A DNA stretch of 64,000 bases from assembly GCF_002005405.1 (NCBI RefSeq), contig NZ_CP019728.1:868001-932000 (forward strand), given 5' to 3'. Position 1 is the first letter of the stretch, and each line of letters begins with the position of its first letter. The position numbers and the translations under genes were made by a program. The notes beneath the pieces were generated by a model, which searched no databases, was not told the origin of the DNA, and saw only the letters and a list, made by a program, of their open reading frames with translations. Shown here piece by piece: positions 50,704-58,868 of the stretch. Origin of the DNA: Jeotgalibaca dankookensis. GTDB taxonomy: Bacteria > Bacillota > Bacilli > Lactobacillales > Aerococcaceae.

Positions 50704-51633
50704 TTATTTGGTACTAAGAGCGGCAACTGTTTTTTCAAAAGATTTTAAATCTTCAACATTCAAAACAGTGACTGTTTTATCGATTTTTTTAATAAATTTA
50801 CTTAATGTTTTACCAGGGCCCACTTCTACAAAAGTAGTTGCACCCATTGCTATCATTTCTCGAACGGAATCTTCCCATTTAACAGCGGACTTTACTTGTC
50901 GCTCCAGTAAAGAGGCGATATCTCCTGCCTGCATCACTTGAGCTTCTGTATTCCCAATAACCGGTAAGGATGGTTCATTAAAAGTCATTTTTGCTAATTC
51001 TTCTTTTAAACGCTGGGAAGCTGGATCTAATAGTGCCGTGTGGAAAGGACCACTTACGTCTAAAGGAATCATGCGACGAACGCCTTGTTCTTCCAAAATA
51101 GCAACAGCTGCATCAACAGCCGCTACTTCACCGCCAATAACAACTTGAGTTGGCATATTGTAATTAGCAGGCGATACGATTCCCACTTTTGAAGCTTCTA
51201 GACAAGCTGCTTCAATAAAATGACGATCTGTATACATAACCGCTACCATTTTTCCTGTACCACGAGGAGCTGCTTCACTCATATACCTACCACGTTTCAC
51301 TACTAGAGATACACCTTGGCTAAAAGAAAAAGCATTGGCTTTCACCAGTGCTGTGTATTCTCCGAGGCTTAATCCGGCAACAAGAGTAGGCTGGATACCA
51401 ACTGATCCTAAAAGTTGATCAATGGCATAACTAACCGTTAGGATGGCTGGTTGGGTATATTCAGTTAAGTTTAATTTTTCGTTTTCTTCAAAACAAAGAC
51501 TTGCAAGGTCGTATCCAAGAACATGTGATGCTTCTTTAAATGTGTCGCGTACGATTTCAGAAAAATCATAAAGTTCTTTTCCCATCCCTATGTACTGAGA
51601 CCCTTGTCCACTATAAACAAATGCTACTGTCAT
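50704..51633 (-). CDS. fabD: Malonyl-CoA:ACP transacylase FabD
   Basis: A 309-residue enzyme that loads malonyl groups onto ACP. It has VFVYSGQGSQYIGMG-type N-terminus, the nucleophile motif VAGLSLGEYTAL (Leu replaces the common His, as in several streptococcal homologues), and the catalytic His in DVSGPFHTALL. GAGGTGG precedes the ATG. It lies 17 bp after fabK. Confidence 0.95.
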   Translation of the reverse strand: MTVAFVYSGQGSQYIGMGKELYDFSEIVRDTFKEASHVLGYDLASLCFEENEKLNLTEYTQPAILTVSYAIDQLLGSVGIQPTLVAGLSLGEYTALVKANAFSFSQGVSLVVKRGRYMSEAAPRGTGKMVAVMYTDRHFIEAACLEASKVGIVSPANYNMPTQVVIGGEVAAVDAAVAILEEQGVRRMIPLDVSGPFHTALLDPASQRLKEELAKMTFNEPSLPVIGNTEAQVMQAGDIASLLERQVKSAVKWEDSVREMIAMGATTFVEVGPGKTLSKFIKKIDKTVTVLNVEDLKSFEKTVAALSTK

Positions 51634-51650
51634 TTTTCCACCTCAGTATA

Positions 51651-52607
51651 TTAAACCCATATTTTAGCTTGCTGACTAATAACTTGTTTACAAACCGTCA
51701 TGTAGTCTTCGATAATATCTTTACAGGATTCTTCTTTGTTGATCAGTCCAGATATTTGGCCTGCCATCATAGAACCATAATTCTTATCGCCTTCAACCAC
51801 TGCTTTTCTTAAAGCACCGGCACCTAATTTAGCAAGGCGATCTAAATCTGGATTTTCTTTACTTGTTTCTTCTTTTTCAGCTTGCATATATTCACGTGTT
51901 AAACGGTTCCGCAAAACACGTACTGGGTAACCCGTAATTTGACCCGTTACAACCGTATCAATATCTTTAGCTTTGATAATAGAATTTTTGAAGTTTGGAT
52001 GAGCATTAGATTCATGCGCCACGACAAAGCGCGTCCCTACTTGAATACCGGCTGCGCCTAACATAAATGCAGCGGCCATGCCTCTTCCATCACCAATACC
52101 ACCTGCAGCAATGACTGGAATGGATACTGCATCAACTACTTGAGGCATAAGCGCCATAGTAGTAGCTTTACCAATATGTCCACCGGCTTCCATTCCTTCA
52201 ACAATCACTGCATCAGCACCGTCTTTTTCCATTCTGCGAGCTAAAGCAACGGATGCTACAACTGGAATAACTCGAATACCTGCTGCTTTAAATTTAGCCA
52301 TATATTTACCGGGACTACCTGCTCCAGTTGTCACAGTTTTAATGCCAGATGCACAAACAGCATCCACAACAGTATCAACGTCTTCATTTAAAAGCATAAT
52401 ATTGACACCAAATGGTTTATCCGTTTTTGCCTTCATATCAGCAATTTTGTGATTTACAATGTCTACTGAATCATGACCGGTTCCAATCATACCTAATCCA
52501 CCTGCATTAGATACCGCGCTTGCTAAATCGGCATCCGCTACCCAGGCCATTGCGCCCTGGATAATTGGATATTCGATCTCTAACATTTCACATAAAACAG
52601 ATTTCAT
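51651..52607 (-). CDS. fabK: Enoyl-ACP reductase II (FMN flavoprotein)
   Basis: A 318-residue flavoprotein that replaces FabI as the final reductase of the cycle. The FMN barrel shows YPIIQGAMAWVADADLASAV, GMEAGGHIGKATTMALMPQV and IPVIAAGGIGDGRGMAAAFM. FabK enzymes are resistant to triclosan, an established property of the family, but resistance of this organism is inferred. It lies between acpP and fabD as in streptococci. Confidence 0.96.
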   Translation of the reverse strand: MKSVLCEMLEIEYPIIQGAMAWVADADLASAVSNAGGLGMIGTGHDSVDIVNHKIADMKAKTDKPFGVNIMLLNEDVDTVVDAVCASGIKTVTTGAGSPGKYMAKFKAAGIRVIPVVASVALARRMEKDGADAVIVEGMEAGGHIGKATTMALMPQVVDAVSIPVIAAGGIGDGRGMAAAFMLGAAGIQVGTRFVVAHESNAHPNFKNSIIKAKDIDTVVTGQITGYPVRVLRNRLTREYMQAEKEETSKENPDLDRLAKLGAGALRKAVVEGDKNYGSMMAGQISGLINKEESCKDIIEDYMTVCKQVISQQAKIWV

Positions 52608-52631
52608 AAACGAGCCTACTTTCCTATTAAA

Positions 52632-52856
52632 TTATGCTAATTGTGAGTCTACATACTTCACAAGATCTTCAACTGTTTCGATACCTTCATCTGTTTCAAT
52701 TTTGATATCAAGTTCATCTTCAATATCATTAATGATTTGGAATAGATCTAAGCTGTCTGCATCTAGATCATCACGGAAATTTGTTTTTAAAGTTACTTCC
52801 TCAGGTTCTTTGTCCAATTGGTCCACGATAATTGCTTGAATTTTTTCGAATGTCAT
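52632..52856 (-). CDS. acpP: Acyl carrier protein
   Basis: A 74-residue acidic carrier. The phosphopantetheine serine is S35 in [16 protein letters not shown], a slightly unusual DSLDLFQ instead of DSLDxVE. I use the ATG at 52856 with GGAGGAA at 7 nt; the longer ATG overlaps the ribosome site. It lies between fabH and fabK, as in the Lactobacillales fab locus. Confidence 0.95.
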   Translation of the reverse strand: MTFEKIQAIIVDQLDKEPEEVTLKTNFRDDLDADSLDLFQIINDIEDELDIKIETDEGIETVEDLVKYVDSQLA

Positions 52857-52896
52857 AATAAATTCCTCCATAGTATGTTTTTATTTTTTTATTTTT

Positions 52897-53871
52897 TTAT
52901 ATTTTTACTGTGATTGAACCCCAAGTGAGGCCACCACCAAATCCTGTTAGAAGTAATATATCTCCTGTTTGGATTGTTTGATTCATGATCATTTGATCAA
53001 GTAAAATTGGAATGCTACCAGCAGATGTATTACCTGTTTTAGCAATATTCATACCAAATTTTTCAATCGGTATTTTTGTTTTTTTACTAATTGCTTGTAT
53101 CAACCGTATATTAGCTTGATGCGGAATAACCCAAGAAATATCTTCTTTTTTTAAATTGCTATTAGCAATGACTTGATTTATTGTTTCAGGCACATTGCGA
53201 ATTGCAAAATCAAAAATACTTCGGCCATCCATTTCTAAACAGAGGTTATCTTTTGGTTGCTCTGGAAAGAAAGGATTACGAACACCTTTCTCATCTGCAA
53301 CAAGTGCTAAGTGTCTGGTTCCGTCTGAATGAAGATCTTCTGCAATAAATGACTCGGTCAATGTTTCTGAAGCTTCTAATAGAACACCTCCAGCTCCATC
53401 CCCAAACAAAACAGCTGTTGAACGGTCTTGCCAGTTGATTACCTTAGACATGGTTTCGGCTCCAAGTACTAACCCCTTTTTATATCCACCACTTCTCATC
53501 AAATGATTAGCCATTGATAAAGCATAGATAAATCCAGAGCAAGCTGCACTAATATCAAAACAAAAGGCTTTGCTCGCGTTAATTTTATCCTGCACAACAC
53601 AAGCAGTAGACGGAGCTAAAGAATCGGGAGTCATGGTTGCCAGAATAATAAAATCCAATTCTTCTGCCTGTATGCCTCTGTTTTCTAAAATCTTTTCTGC
53701 CACTTTGCTCGCTAAATCCGAGGTGTTCTCTCCAGTTGAAATATGCCGCTGAGCGATACCGGTCCGTTTTTGAATCCATTCATCACTTGTGTCCATAATC
53801 TGAGCTAAATCATCATTCGTGACGATGTGTGATGGTAAGTAGTGCCCTGTTGCCGTTATTTTAATTCCCAT
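52897..53871 (-). CDS. fabH: Beta-ketoacyl-ACP synthase III
   Basis: The 324-residue initiating condensing enzyme. Catalytic Cys C111 is in DISAACSGFIYAL, His in VIPHQANIR near residue 250 and Asn in KTGNTSAGSI near 280. The start is the ATG at 53871 (MGIKITATGHYLPS); the longer frame overlaps fabT. GAGGC precedes it. It follows fabT by a 4-bp gap. Confidence 0.96.
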   Translation of the reverse strand: MGIKITATGHYLPSHIVTNDDLAQIMDTSDEWIQKRTGIAQRHISTGENTSDLASKVAEKILENRGIQAEELDFIILATMTPDSLAPSTACVVQDKINASKAFCFDISAACSGFIYALSMANHLMRSGGYKKGLVLGAETMSKVINWQDRSTAVLFGDGAGGVLLEASETLTESFIAEDLHSDGTRHLALVADEKGVRNPFFPEQPKDNLCLEMDGRSIFDFAIRNVPETINQVIANSNLKKEDISWVIPHQANIRLIQAISKKTKIPIEKFGMNIAKTGNTSAGSIPILLDQMIMNQTIQTGDILLLTGFGGGLTWGSITVKI

Positions 53872-53875
53872 TGCC

Positions 53876-54337
53876 TCAGTCCCGCTTTTCAATATTTTCA
53901 ACTAGTTCATCTAAGAAACCGTGGAGGTTATCTAATCCCCGTACGAGTGCATTTACTTCTAATTCATCCATTCCCTCAATTGTACGCTTAACCATTTGGC
54001 GATGAAATTTTTCATGGAGACGATAGACAAGTTTTCCTTTTTTAGTCAAACCCAATCTAATGACCCGACGATCATTTTCCATTCTTTTGCGAATGACATA
54101 ATCCTTGTGAACCAGTGTATTGATCGCAACTGAAAGGGTTCCAGCTGTGATATTTAATTTTTTGGCAACTTCTGAGGATGTATGTTCACTATACATGCCA
54201 ATTGCTTCAAGTGTATGCATCTCTCTAATTGATAAATCAGAAAATTCACTATTACGTAGAGCTTCCTCTTCAATATCTAATAATTCATTGAAAATAGAAA
54301 CCAAATAAGAATTGATTTCTTCGATGGAATGACTCAA
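53876..54337 (-). CDS. fabT: Fatty acid biosynthesis repressor FabT (MarR family)
   Basis: A MarR-type winged-helix repressor of 153 residues. The DNA-binding region has SDLSIREMHTLEAIGMYSEH, TSSEVAKKLNITAGTLSVAI and the wing MENDRRVIRLGLTKKG. FabT binds long-chain acyl-ACP and represses the operon. The start is TTG at 54337, behind AGGAGGCCC; its length agrees with streptococcal FabT. It is first in the twelve-gene operon and lies behind a large operator palindrome. Confidence 0.93.
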   Translation of the reverse strand: MSHSIEEINSYLVSIFNELLDIEEEALRNSEFSDLSIREMHTLEAIGMYSEHTSSEVAKKLNITAGTLSVAINTLVHKDYVIRKRMENDRRVIRLGLTKKGKLVYRLHEKFHRQMVKRTIEGMDELEVNALVRGLDNLHGFLDELVENIEKRD

Positions 54338-54376
54338 ATTAAGGGCCTCCTCCTTTATTAATGTTGTATTTAGATG

Positions 54377-54427
54377 TAGTTTGAATATCGAATAGTTTGA
54401 TGTTCAAACTATTCGATATTCAAACTA
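54377..54427. promoter_or_regulatory. FabT operator: 51-bp perfect palindrome
   Basis: Arms 54377-54400 and 54404-54427 are exact reverse complements (24 bp) around a TGT centre. The middle AGTTTGATGTTCAAACT (54394-54410) matches the FabT box pattern AGTTTGA-N3-TCAAACT. Two flanking copies, AGTTTGAATATCGAAT and its mirror, are near-boxes. Confidence 0.8.
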
Positions 54428-54452
54428 TAAATAAAACGGCAATTATTGTCAA
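54424..54452 (-). promoter_or_regulatory. Promoter of the fab operon
   Basis: On the minus strand TTGACA (54447-54452) and TATAGT (54424-54429) have 17-bp spacing. The -10 box overlaps the first bases of the FabT palindrome. Confidence 0.82.
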
Positions 54453-54516
54453 GAATATTTGCTAAATAATTATTGACTTAAGAGTTAATTAATAATCAAA
54501 GCGCTTTCAAAAAACA

Positions 54517-54556
54517 AAAAAGGTAAAGCTAAGACAATTGCCTTAGCTCCACCCTT
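54517..54556 (-). terminator. Terminator of the DUF2187-like gene
   Basis: AGCTAAG (54527-54533) pairs with CTTAGCT (54542-54548), extended by AAAAAGGT / ACCCTTTT arms with a small mismatch. T-rich on the minus strand. Confidence 0.75.
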
Positions 54557-54572
54557 TTCTATATGATATTAG

Positions 54573-54911
54573 TTAATCGACATTTACAAACTCATCGATG
54601 TCTTTAAAATTAACAATTGTTTTATCTTCACATATATCGCGCATGATAGAAGATGATTTGTCCCAATTAATTTCGACAACTGCGCTATTGGTAAGTAGTT
54701 TTTGAATGGTTCCGACCATTTTATGATCCCGAAAAGTAAACCGGATCTTATCGCCAACATCTGGACGAATGGATTCTTTAATGCGGTCTACTACCTCTAG
54801 AGCTTCTTCGTAAGAGACACCCAGTAAGCTTGCAATTCGTGAATTGCTGGTACCTTTACGCAACTGTGTTTCAACCATTGTCTTCGTTTCCGAAGAAATC
54901 TTTTTAGCCAT
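54573..54911 (-). CDS. DUF2187 (YkvS-like) family protein with N-terminal HTH-like segment
   Basis: A small protein of 112 residues. Residues 1-50 (SETKTMVETQLRKGTSNSRI, ASLLGVSYEEALEVVDRI) look like a short helix-turn-helix. Residues 50-112 (DVGDKIRFTFRDHKMVGTIQ, TIVNFKDIDEF) match the DUF2187 beta-rich domain seen in YkvS. The two-part architecture is more than the usual single DUF2187 unit. Function unknown. GAGGAG precedes the ATG. Confidence 0.7.
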   Translation of the reverse strand: MAKKISSETKTMVETQLRKGTSNSRIASLLGVSYEEALEVVDRIKESIRPDVGDKIRFTFRDHKMVGTIQKLLTNSAVVEINWDKSSSIMRDICEDKTIVNFKDIDEFVNVD

Positions 54912-55009
54912 AAGTCGATCTCCTCACTTTTCATATATGAACGCCAATCGTTATCCTCTTTTCATTATAGCATAGTTTTGTATATTTATGAAAACAATAA
55001 AAATAAGTG

Positions 55010-55038
55010 TTGACACTCAGTCAATAGTTTTATATAAT
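55010..55038 (+). promoter_or_regulatory. tRNA-Arg promoter
   Basis: TTGACA (55010-55015) and TATAAT (55033-55038) are both perfect hexamers, with 17-bp spacing. Confidence 0.88.
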
Positions 55039-55066
55039 TGTAATTGTTCTGGTTCAGGACTATATT

Positions 55067-55140
55067 GTCTCAGTAGCTCAGTAGGATAGAGCATTCGCCT
55101 TCTAAGCGAACGGTCGGGGGTTCGAATCCCTCCTGAGACG
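55067..55140 (+). tRNA. tRNA-Arg(UCU)
   Basis: A complete cloverleaf of 74 nt without the encoded CCA. Acceptor stem GTCTCAG/CTGAGAC, D arm GCTC-AGTAGGATA-GAGC, anticodon arm TTCGC-CTTCTAA-GCGAA with anticodon TCT (reads AGA), and T arm with the TTCGAAT loop. A consensus promoter lies 29 bp upstream. Confidence 0.95.
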
Positions 55141-55175
55141 TAACGCAATCTTAAAGAACATTTAAGGTTATCCAA

Positions 55176-55234
55176 GTCATTGATTTAACAAGGTTTTCAT
55201 TAACCTTTGTTAACTCGGTGACTTTATTTTTTTT
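55176..55234 (+). terminator. Terminator after tRNA-Arg
   Basis: A long hairpin: GTCA..GA..TTAACAAGG pairs with CCTTTGTTAA.TC..TGAC (55176-55193 / about 55204-55222), followed by TTTATTTTTTTT. The rest of the interval up to 55400 is AT-rich without a coding signal. Confidence 0.7.
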
Positions 55235-55403
55235 AGTAGTTTTCTCAAATAAATTTTCTATCGAAGTAACCAAACATCTATACCAAAAAATCCTATCCAC
55301 ATATTACCTTGAGTATATCCTTTGTATTTGTCTCAAGATATTTATCTATATATGTGAGTTAAATATATAGATATAATAGTTGTTAACTTCAAAGATAAAA
55401 AAT

Positions 55404-55433
55404 ACGACCCAGATTTTTTTTAATCTGGGTCGT
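55404..55433. terminator. Terminator of the methionine gamma-lyase-like gene
   Basis: ACGACCCAGATT (55404-55415) pairs perfectly with AATCTGGGTCGT (55422-55433). T-tracts follow on both strands; the + strand one is downstream of the tRNA region. Confidence 0.9.
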
Positions 55434-55445
55434 GTTTTTTAATAT

Positions 55446-56684
55446 TTATAATTTTTCTGGAAAAACTTCTTCTACTGCAGCTGTTACAGCTAATTTAATA
55501 TGTTCAAAAGTTAAGCCACCTTGTAGATAAAGGAGATAAGGCGGACGGATAGGACCATCGGCTGAAAGTTCTATACTTGCTCCTTGGATAAAGGTTCCGG
55601 CTGCCATAATAACTTGATCTTCGTAACCTGGCATTGCTGCTGCAATTGGAGTTACATTCGAATCAACAGGTGAATATTTTTGAATCACTTGGGCAAACCT
55701 AATCATTTCTTCTTTAGAAGGAAGTGCCACCATTTGAATGAGATCAGTACGAGGATCATTCCATTTTGGAGTGGATTCAATACCCAACTCTTCCAGTAAG
55801 GCTGCAGTGTAAACAGCACCCTTCACTGCTTCACCAACGACGTGAGGAGCCAAAAATAGTCCTTGATACATTTCTAAAAGACTATACAAGGTTGCCCCTG
55901 CTTCTCGTCCAATCCCTGGACTCGTTAAACGATACGCACACTTTTCTACTAGGTCTTCTCTACCAACAATGTAGCCACCCATTTTAACAATCCCGCCACC
56001 TGGGTTTTTAATGAGCGATCCCGCTATCAAGTCTGCTCCCACTTCTAGCGGTTCGCGTGTTTCTACAAATTCTCCGTAACAATTGTCTACAAAGAAAATA
56101 GCATTGGGTGCGTGTGGTTTAATTGTTTGAATAATTTTTTCAATGTCATCGATGGTAAAGGACGGACGATCCGCATAACCACGTGATCGTTGAATACCAA
56201 TCATTTTAGTTTTTTCTGAAACCCGTTCTAGTACGGTATCAAAATCCACTCCGCCATTTTCTAAGAGGTCAATGTGTTGGTAACCGATATTGTATTCTTT
56301 TAAAGAACCAATGCCATTACCAGTCAACCCAACAATATCTAACAAGGTATCATAGGGCTGCCCCGTCACATACATGAGTTCATCATCAGGACGCAATACA
56401 CCCAGTAAAGCGGTTGAGATAGCATGCGTTCCTGAAATAATTTGTGAACGAACTAAGGCTGCTTCTCCTTTAAAAACGTCCGCATAAAGGGCTTCTAACG
56501 TTTCGCGACCCATATCGTCATAGCCATAACCCGTACTTGGTGTGAAGTGATAGTCACTCACATTATTTTTACGAAAACCGTCAAGCACTTTCTTTTGGTT
56601 ATCCAAGGCTATTTTTTGAATTCTTTTAAAGGTAGGTTGAATTTGTTGGTCTACCTTTTCTACTATATTTTCAATCTTCGTCAT
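55446..56684 (-). CDS. Methionine gamma-lyase family protein (YnbB-like PLP enzyme)
   Basis: A PLP enzyme of 412 residues of the group formerly called aluminium resistance proteins. It has FTPSTGYGYDDMGRETLEAL, IISGTHAISTALLGVLRP, the aspartate region FFVDNCYGEFVETREP and the lysine in AGSLIKNPGGGIVKMGGYI. It is related to cystathionine lyases, but its reaction is not firmly known. Its ATG overlaps the hflX stop by 14 bp. The order miaA-hflX-ynbB is conserved in Bacilli. Confidence 0.85.
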   Translation of the reverse strand: MTKIENIVEKVDQQIQPTFKRIQKIALDNQKKVLDGFRKNNVSDYHFTPSTGYGYDDMGRETLEALYADVFKGEAALVRSQIISGTHAISTALLGVLRPDDELMYVTGQPYDTLLDIVGLTGNGIGSLKEYNIGYQHIDLLENGGVDFDTVLERVSEKTKMIGIQRSRGYADRPSFTIDDIEKIIQTIKPHAPNAIFFVDNCYGEFVETREPLEVGADLIAGSLIKNPGGGIVKMGGYIVGREDLVEKCAYRLTSPGIGREAGATLYSLLEMYQGLFLAPHVVGEAVKGAVYTAALLEELGIESTPKWNDPRTDLIQMVALPSKEEMIRFAQVIQKYSPVDSNVTPIAAAMPGYEDQVIMAAGTFIQGASIELSADGPIRPPYLLYLQGGLTFEHIKLAVTAAVEEVFPEKL

Positions 56685-57897
56685 CTAAACCTTGCTCTCC
56701 TAACCATTTTGAATTTTCTTTCGCAAAACCACTCACAATGTATTCATTTGTTTTTTCATTTAACTCGAGTGATTCGACAAAAGTCTCTTGCTGAATCTGA
56801 TTTAACTTGAATCCACCATCTAATAAAGAAACTGTTACTTGGTAAGGAACCAGCATTTTTTTAATTTCTTGCCATAGAAATTCTTTTAGTCGTTCAATAT
56901 CTTCTGGATTTAAAGCAGAAATAACGATATTTGGATGTAATTTCGGTTGAAAATCTGGGTGCATTAAATCCTTCTTGTTATAAACCGTTACAATCGGAAT
57001 TTCTTCCATCTCTAGTTCATCAATAAGGTTCATAACCGTTTCTTCTTGTTGACCAACGAACTCTTGTGAACTGTCAACAACATGTAAAAGTAAATCAACT
57101 CCTTTGCTTTCTTCTAGCGTCGATTTAAAAGCATGTACGAGTTGGGTTGGCAAGTTCTGAACGAAACCTACCGTATCCGTTAGAGTAGCTTGGAATTGGT
57201 TGGGAAAGGTCATTTTCCGTGTTAAAGGATCTAGCGTCGCAAACAAAAGATTTTCTTCATACGTTTCAGCATCGGTTAAACGATTTAACAAGGTAGATTT
57301 TCCAGCATTAGTATAGCCAATTAAGCCAATTTGGAAAACATGACTCTCTTGTCGTTTAATCCGCGAGCGACGACGATGTTTTTCGGTTTCAGCTAGTTCT
57401 TTTTTTATTTCTGTAATTTGTTTATTAATGTGTCGGCGGTCTGTTTCTAATTGTGTTTCACCGGGTCCACGCGTTCCAATACCAGCTCCCAAACGAGACA
57501 TGTTCACACCCTGGCCCGTTAAGCGTGGGAGCAAGTAATTCAGTTGTGCAAGAGAAACTTGCATCTTTCCTTCTTTACTTGATGCCCGCATGGCAAAAAT
57601 ATCTAAAATAAGCTGAATACGGTCAATAATTTTGCAGTCAATGACTTCTTGAATATTACGCATATTCCGGGGGGAGAGCTCTTGTTCAAAAATAACTGTG
57701 GTTGGCTCTAACTCTTCCACTAAATGTTTTAATTCATCGAGTTTTCCCTTACCAATAATTGTGCGCGGGTCATGACGGTCTCTTTTTTGGGTGAGTGTTG
57801 CAACCACTTCTCCCTGTGCCGTTTCAGTGAGTTGCTTTAGTTCTTCTAGTTCATATTCAAATAACTCATTAGATTGTCTGGTTTGAACACTTACCAA
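56671..57897 (-). CDS. hflX: GTPase HflX
   Basis: A ribosome-associated GTPase of 408 or more residues. The N-terminal ribosome-binding domain is followed by the G domain: G1 GYTNAGKSTLLNRL, G3 DTVGFVQNLP, and G4 YNKKD. The motif GTRGPGETQLETDRR lies just before the G domain. The TTG at 57897 lacks a ribosome site. The frame remains open 11 or more codons upstream with ETAHKKEKVILVSVQTRQSN, the normal HflX N-terminus, after AGGTGA, but only with ATC codons there, so the true start is uncertain. It follows miaA by about 40 bp. Confidence 0.9.
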   Translation of the reverse strand: MVSVQTRQSNELFEYELEELKQLTETAQGEVVATLTQKRDRHDPRTIIGKGKLDELKHLVEELEPTTVIFEQELSPRNMRNIQEVIDCKIIDRIQLILDIFAMRASSKEGKMQVSLAQLNYLLPRLTGQGVNMSRLGAGIGTRGPGETQLETDRRHINKQITEIKKELAETEKHRRRSRIKRQESHVFQIGLIGYTNAGKSTLLNRLTDAETYEENLLFATLDPLTRKMTFPNQFQATLTDTVGFVQNLPTQLVHAFKSTLEESKGVDLLLHVVDSSQEFVGQQEETVMNLIDELEMEEIPIVTVYNKKDLMHPDFQPKLHPNIVISALNPEDIERLKEFLWQEIKKMLVPYQVTVSLLDGGFKLNQIQQETFVESLELNEKTNEYIVSGFAKENSKWLGEQGLDDED

Positions 57898-57938
57898 GAT
57901 AACTTTCTCTTTTTTATGTGCTGTTTCGATGATGTCAC

Positions 57939-58868
57939 CTACTTTCTAAAATCTTCGATTAACTGTTCTACTTTCTCTAAATAATCATCATTACTTACGT
58001 CAAACCAATGAACTGCTTCCATTCGATTCCGGAACCAGGTTAATTGCCGTTTCGCGTAACGACGAGAATTTTGCTTGACATTTTCTAAAGCTTCTTCAAA
58101 AGAAATTTCTCCTGAAAAATATGGAAACCATTCTTTATAACCAATACCTTTATGTGCTTGATTGAGGTCACGATCAGCTAATTCATACAAGACTTTAGCT
58201 TCTTCTAATAAACCGGTTTCGACCATTTGATCCACTCGCTGATTGATTCGATTATAGAGAATTTGGCGGTCACTATTCAAAGCAATTAATAAAGCATTAT
58301 ACTTTGACGTTTTTACACTGTCAGTTTGACTTGAAAAAGGTTTACCACTTACGTGAATCGACTCTAAAGCGCGAACGACACGGCGGGAATTATTCGGATG
58401 AATATTGGCGGCTGCTTGGGGGTCAATTGCTTCTAGCTGTGACCACAAGCCATCAGCTCCTTTTTCGACCAGCTCTATTTCTAATTTTCGACGGTAATCC
58501 CTATCTTCACCACCTTGTCCAAATTTCATATCGTAAAGCAAACCTTGAATATACAAACCAGATCCGCCAACAAGAATAGGCAACTTCCCTTTTTTATGAA
58601 TAGCGGCAATAGCTAATTCAGCTGCTTTTTTAAAGTCGCTAGCTGTATAAGGCTCATGTAAATCAACAATATTAATGAGATGATGAGGAACACCAGCCAT
58701 TTCTTCCGGTGTCACTTTGGCGGTACCAATATCAAGATGACGGTAGACTTGCAATGAGTCCCCATTAATCACTTCGCCTTGGTATTTTTTCGCTAAATGA
58801 ATGCTCAAAGCGGTTTTACCTACTGCCGTTGGGCCCATAATCACAACAACTTTTTTCTTTTCACTCAC
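57939..58868 (-). CDS. miaA: tRNA dimethylallyltransferase
   Basis: The 309-residue enzyme adds a dimethylallyl group to A37 of tRNAs reading UNN codons. Walker A is GPTAVGKTALSIHLA, followed by GDSLQVYRHLDIGTAKVTPE and LVGGSGLYIQGLLYD. The tRNA-binding C-terminus has YAKRQLTWFRNR. The GTG start at 58868 overlaps the stop of the glycerophosphodiesterase gene by 8 bp. Confidence 0.96.
   Translation of the reverse strand: MSEKKKVVVIMGPTAVGKTALSIHLAKKYQGEVINGDSLQVYRHLDIGTAKVTPEEMAGVPHHLINIVDLHEPYTASDFKKAAELAIAAIHKKGKLPILVGGSGLYIQGLLYDMKFGQGGEDRDYRRKLEIELVEKGADGLWSQLEAIDPQAAANIHPNNSRRVVRALESIHVSGKPFSSQTDSVKTSKYNALLIALNSDRQILYNRINQRVDQMVETGLLEEAKVLYELADRDLNQAHKGIGYKEWFPYFSGEISFEEALENVKQNSRRYAKRQLTWFRNRMEAVHWFDVSNDDYLEKVEQLIEDFRK

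Noticed and set aside
55141-55260. Possible phage or island attachment site next to tRNA-Arg
   Set aside because: The repeat is an inverted repeat followed by a T-tract, so a terminator. No integrase gene or direct copy of the tRNA 3' end was found nearby.
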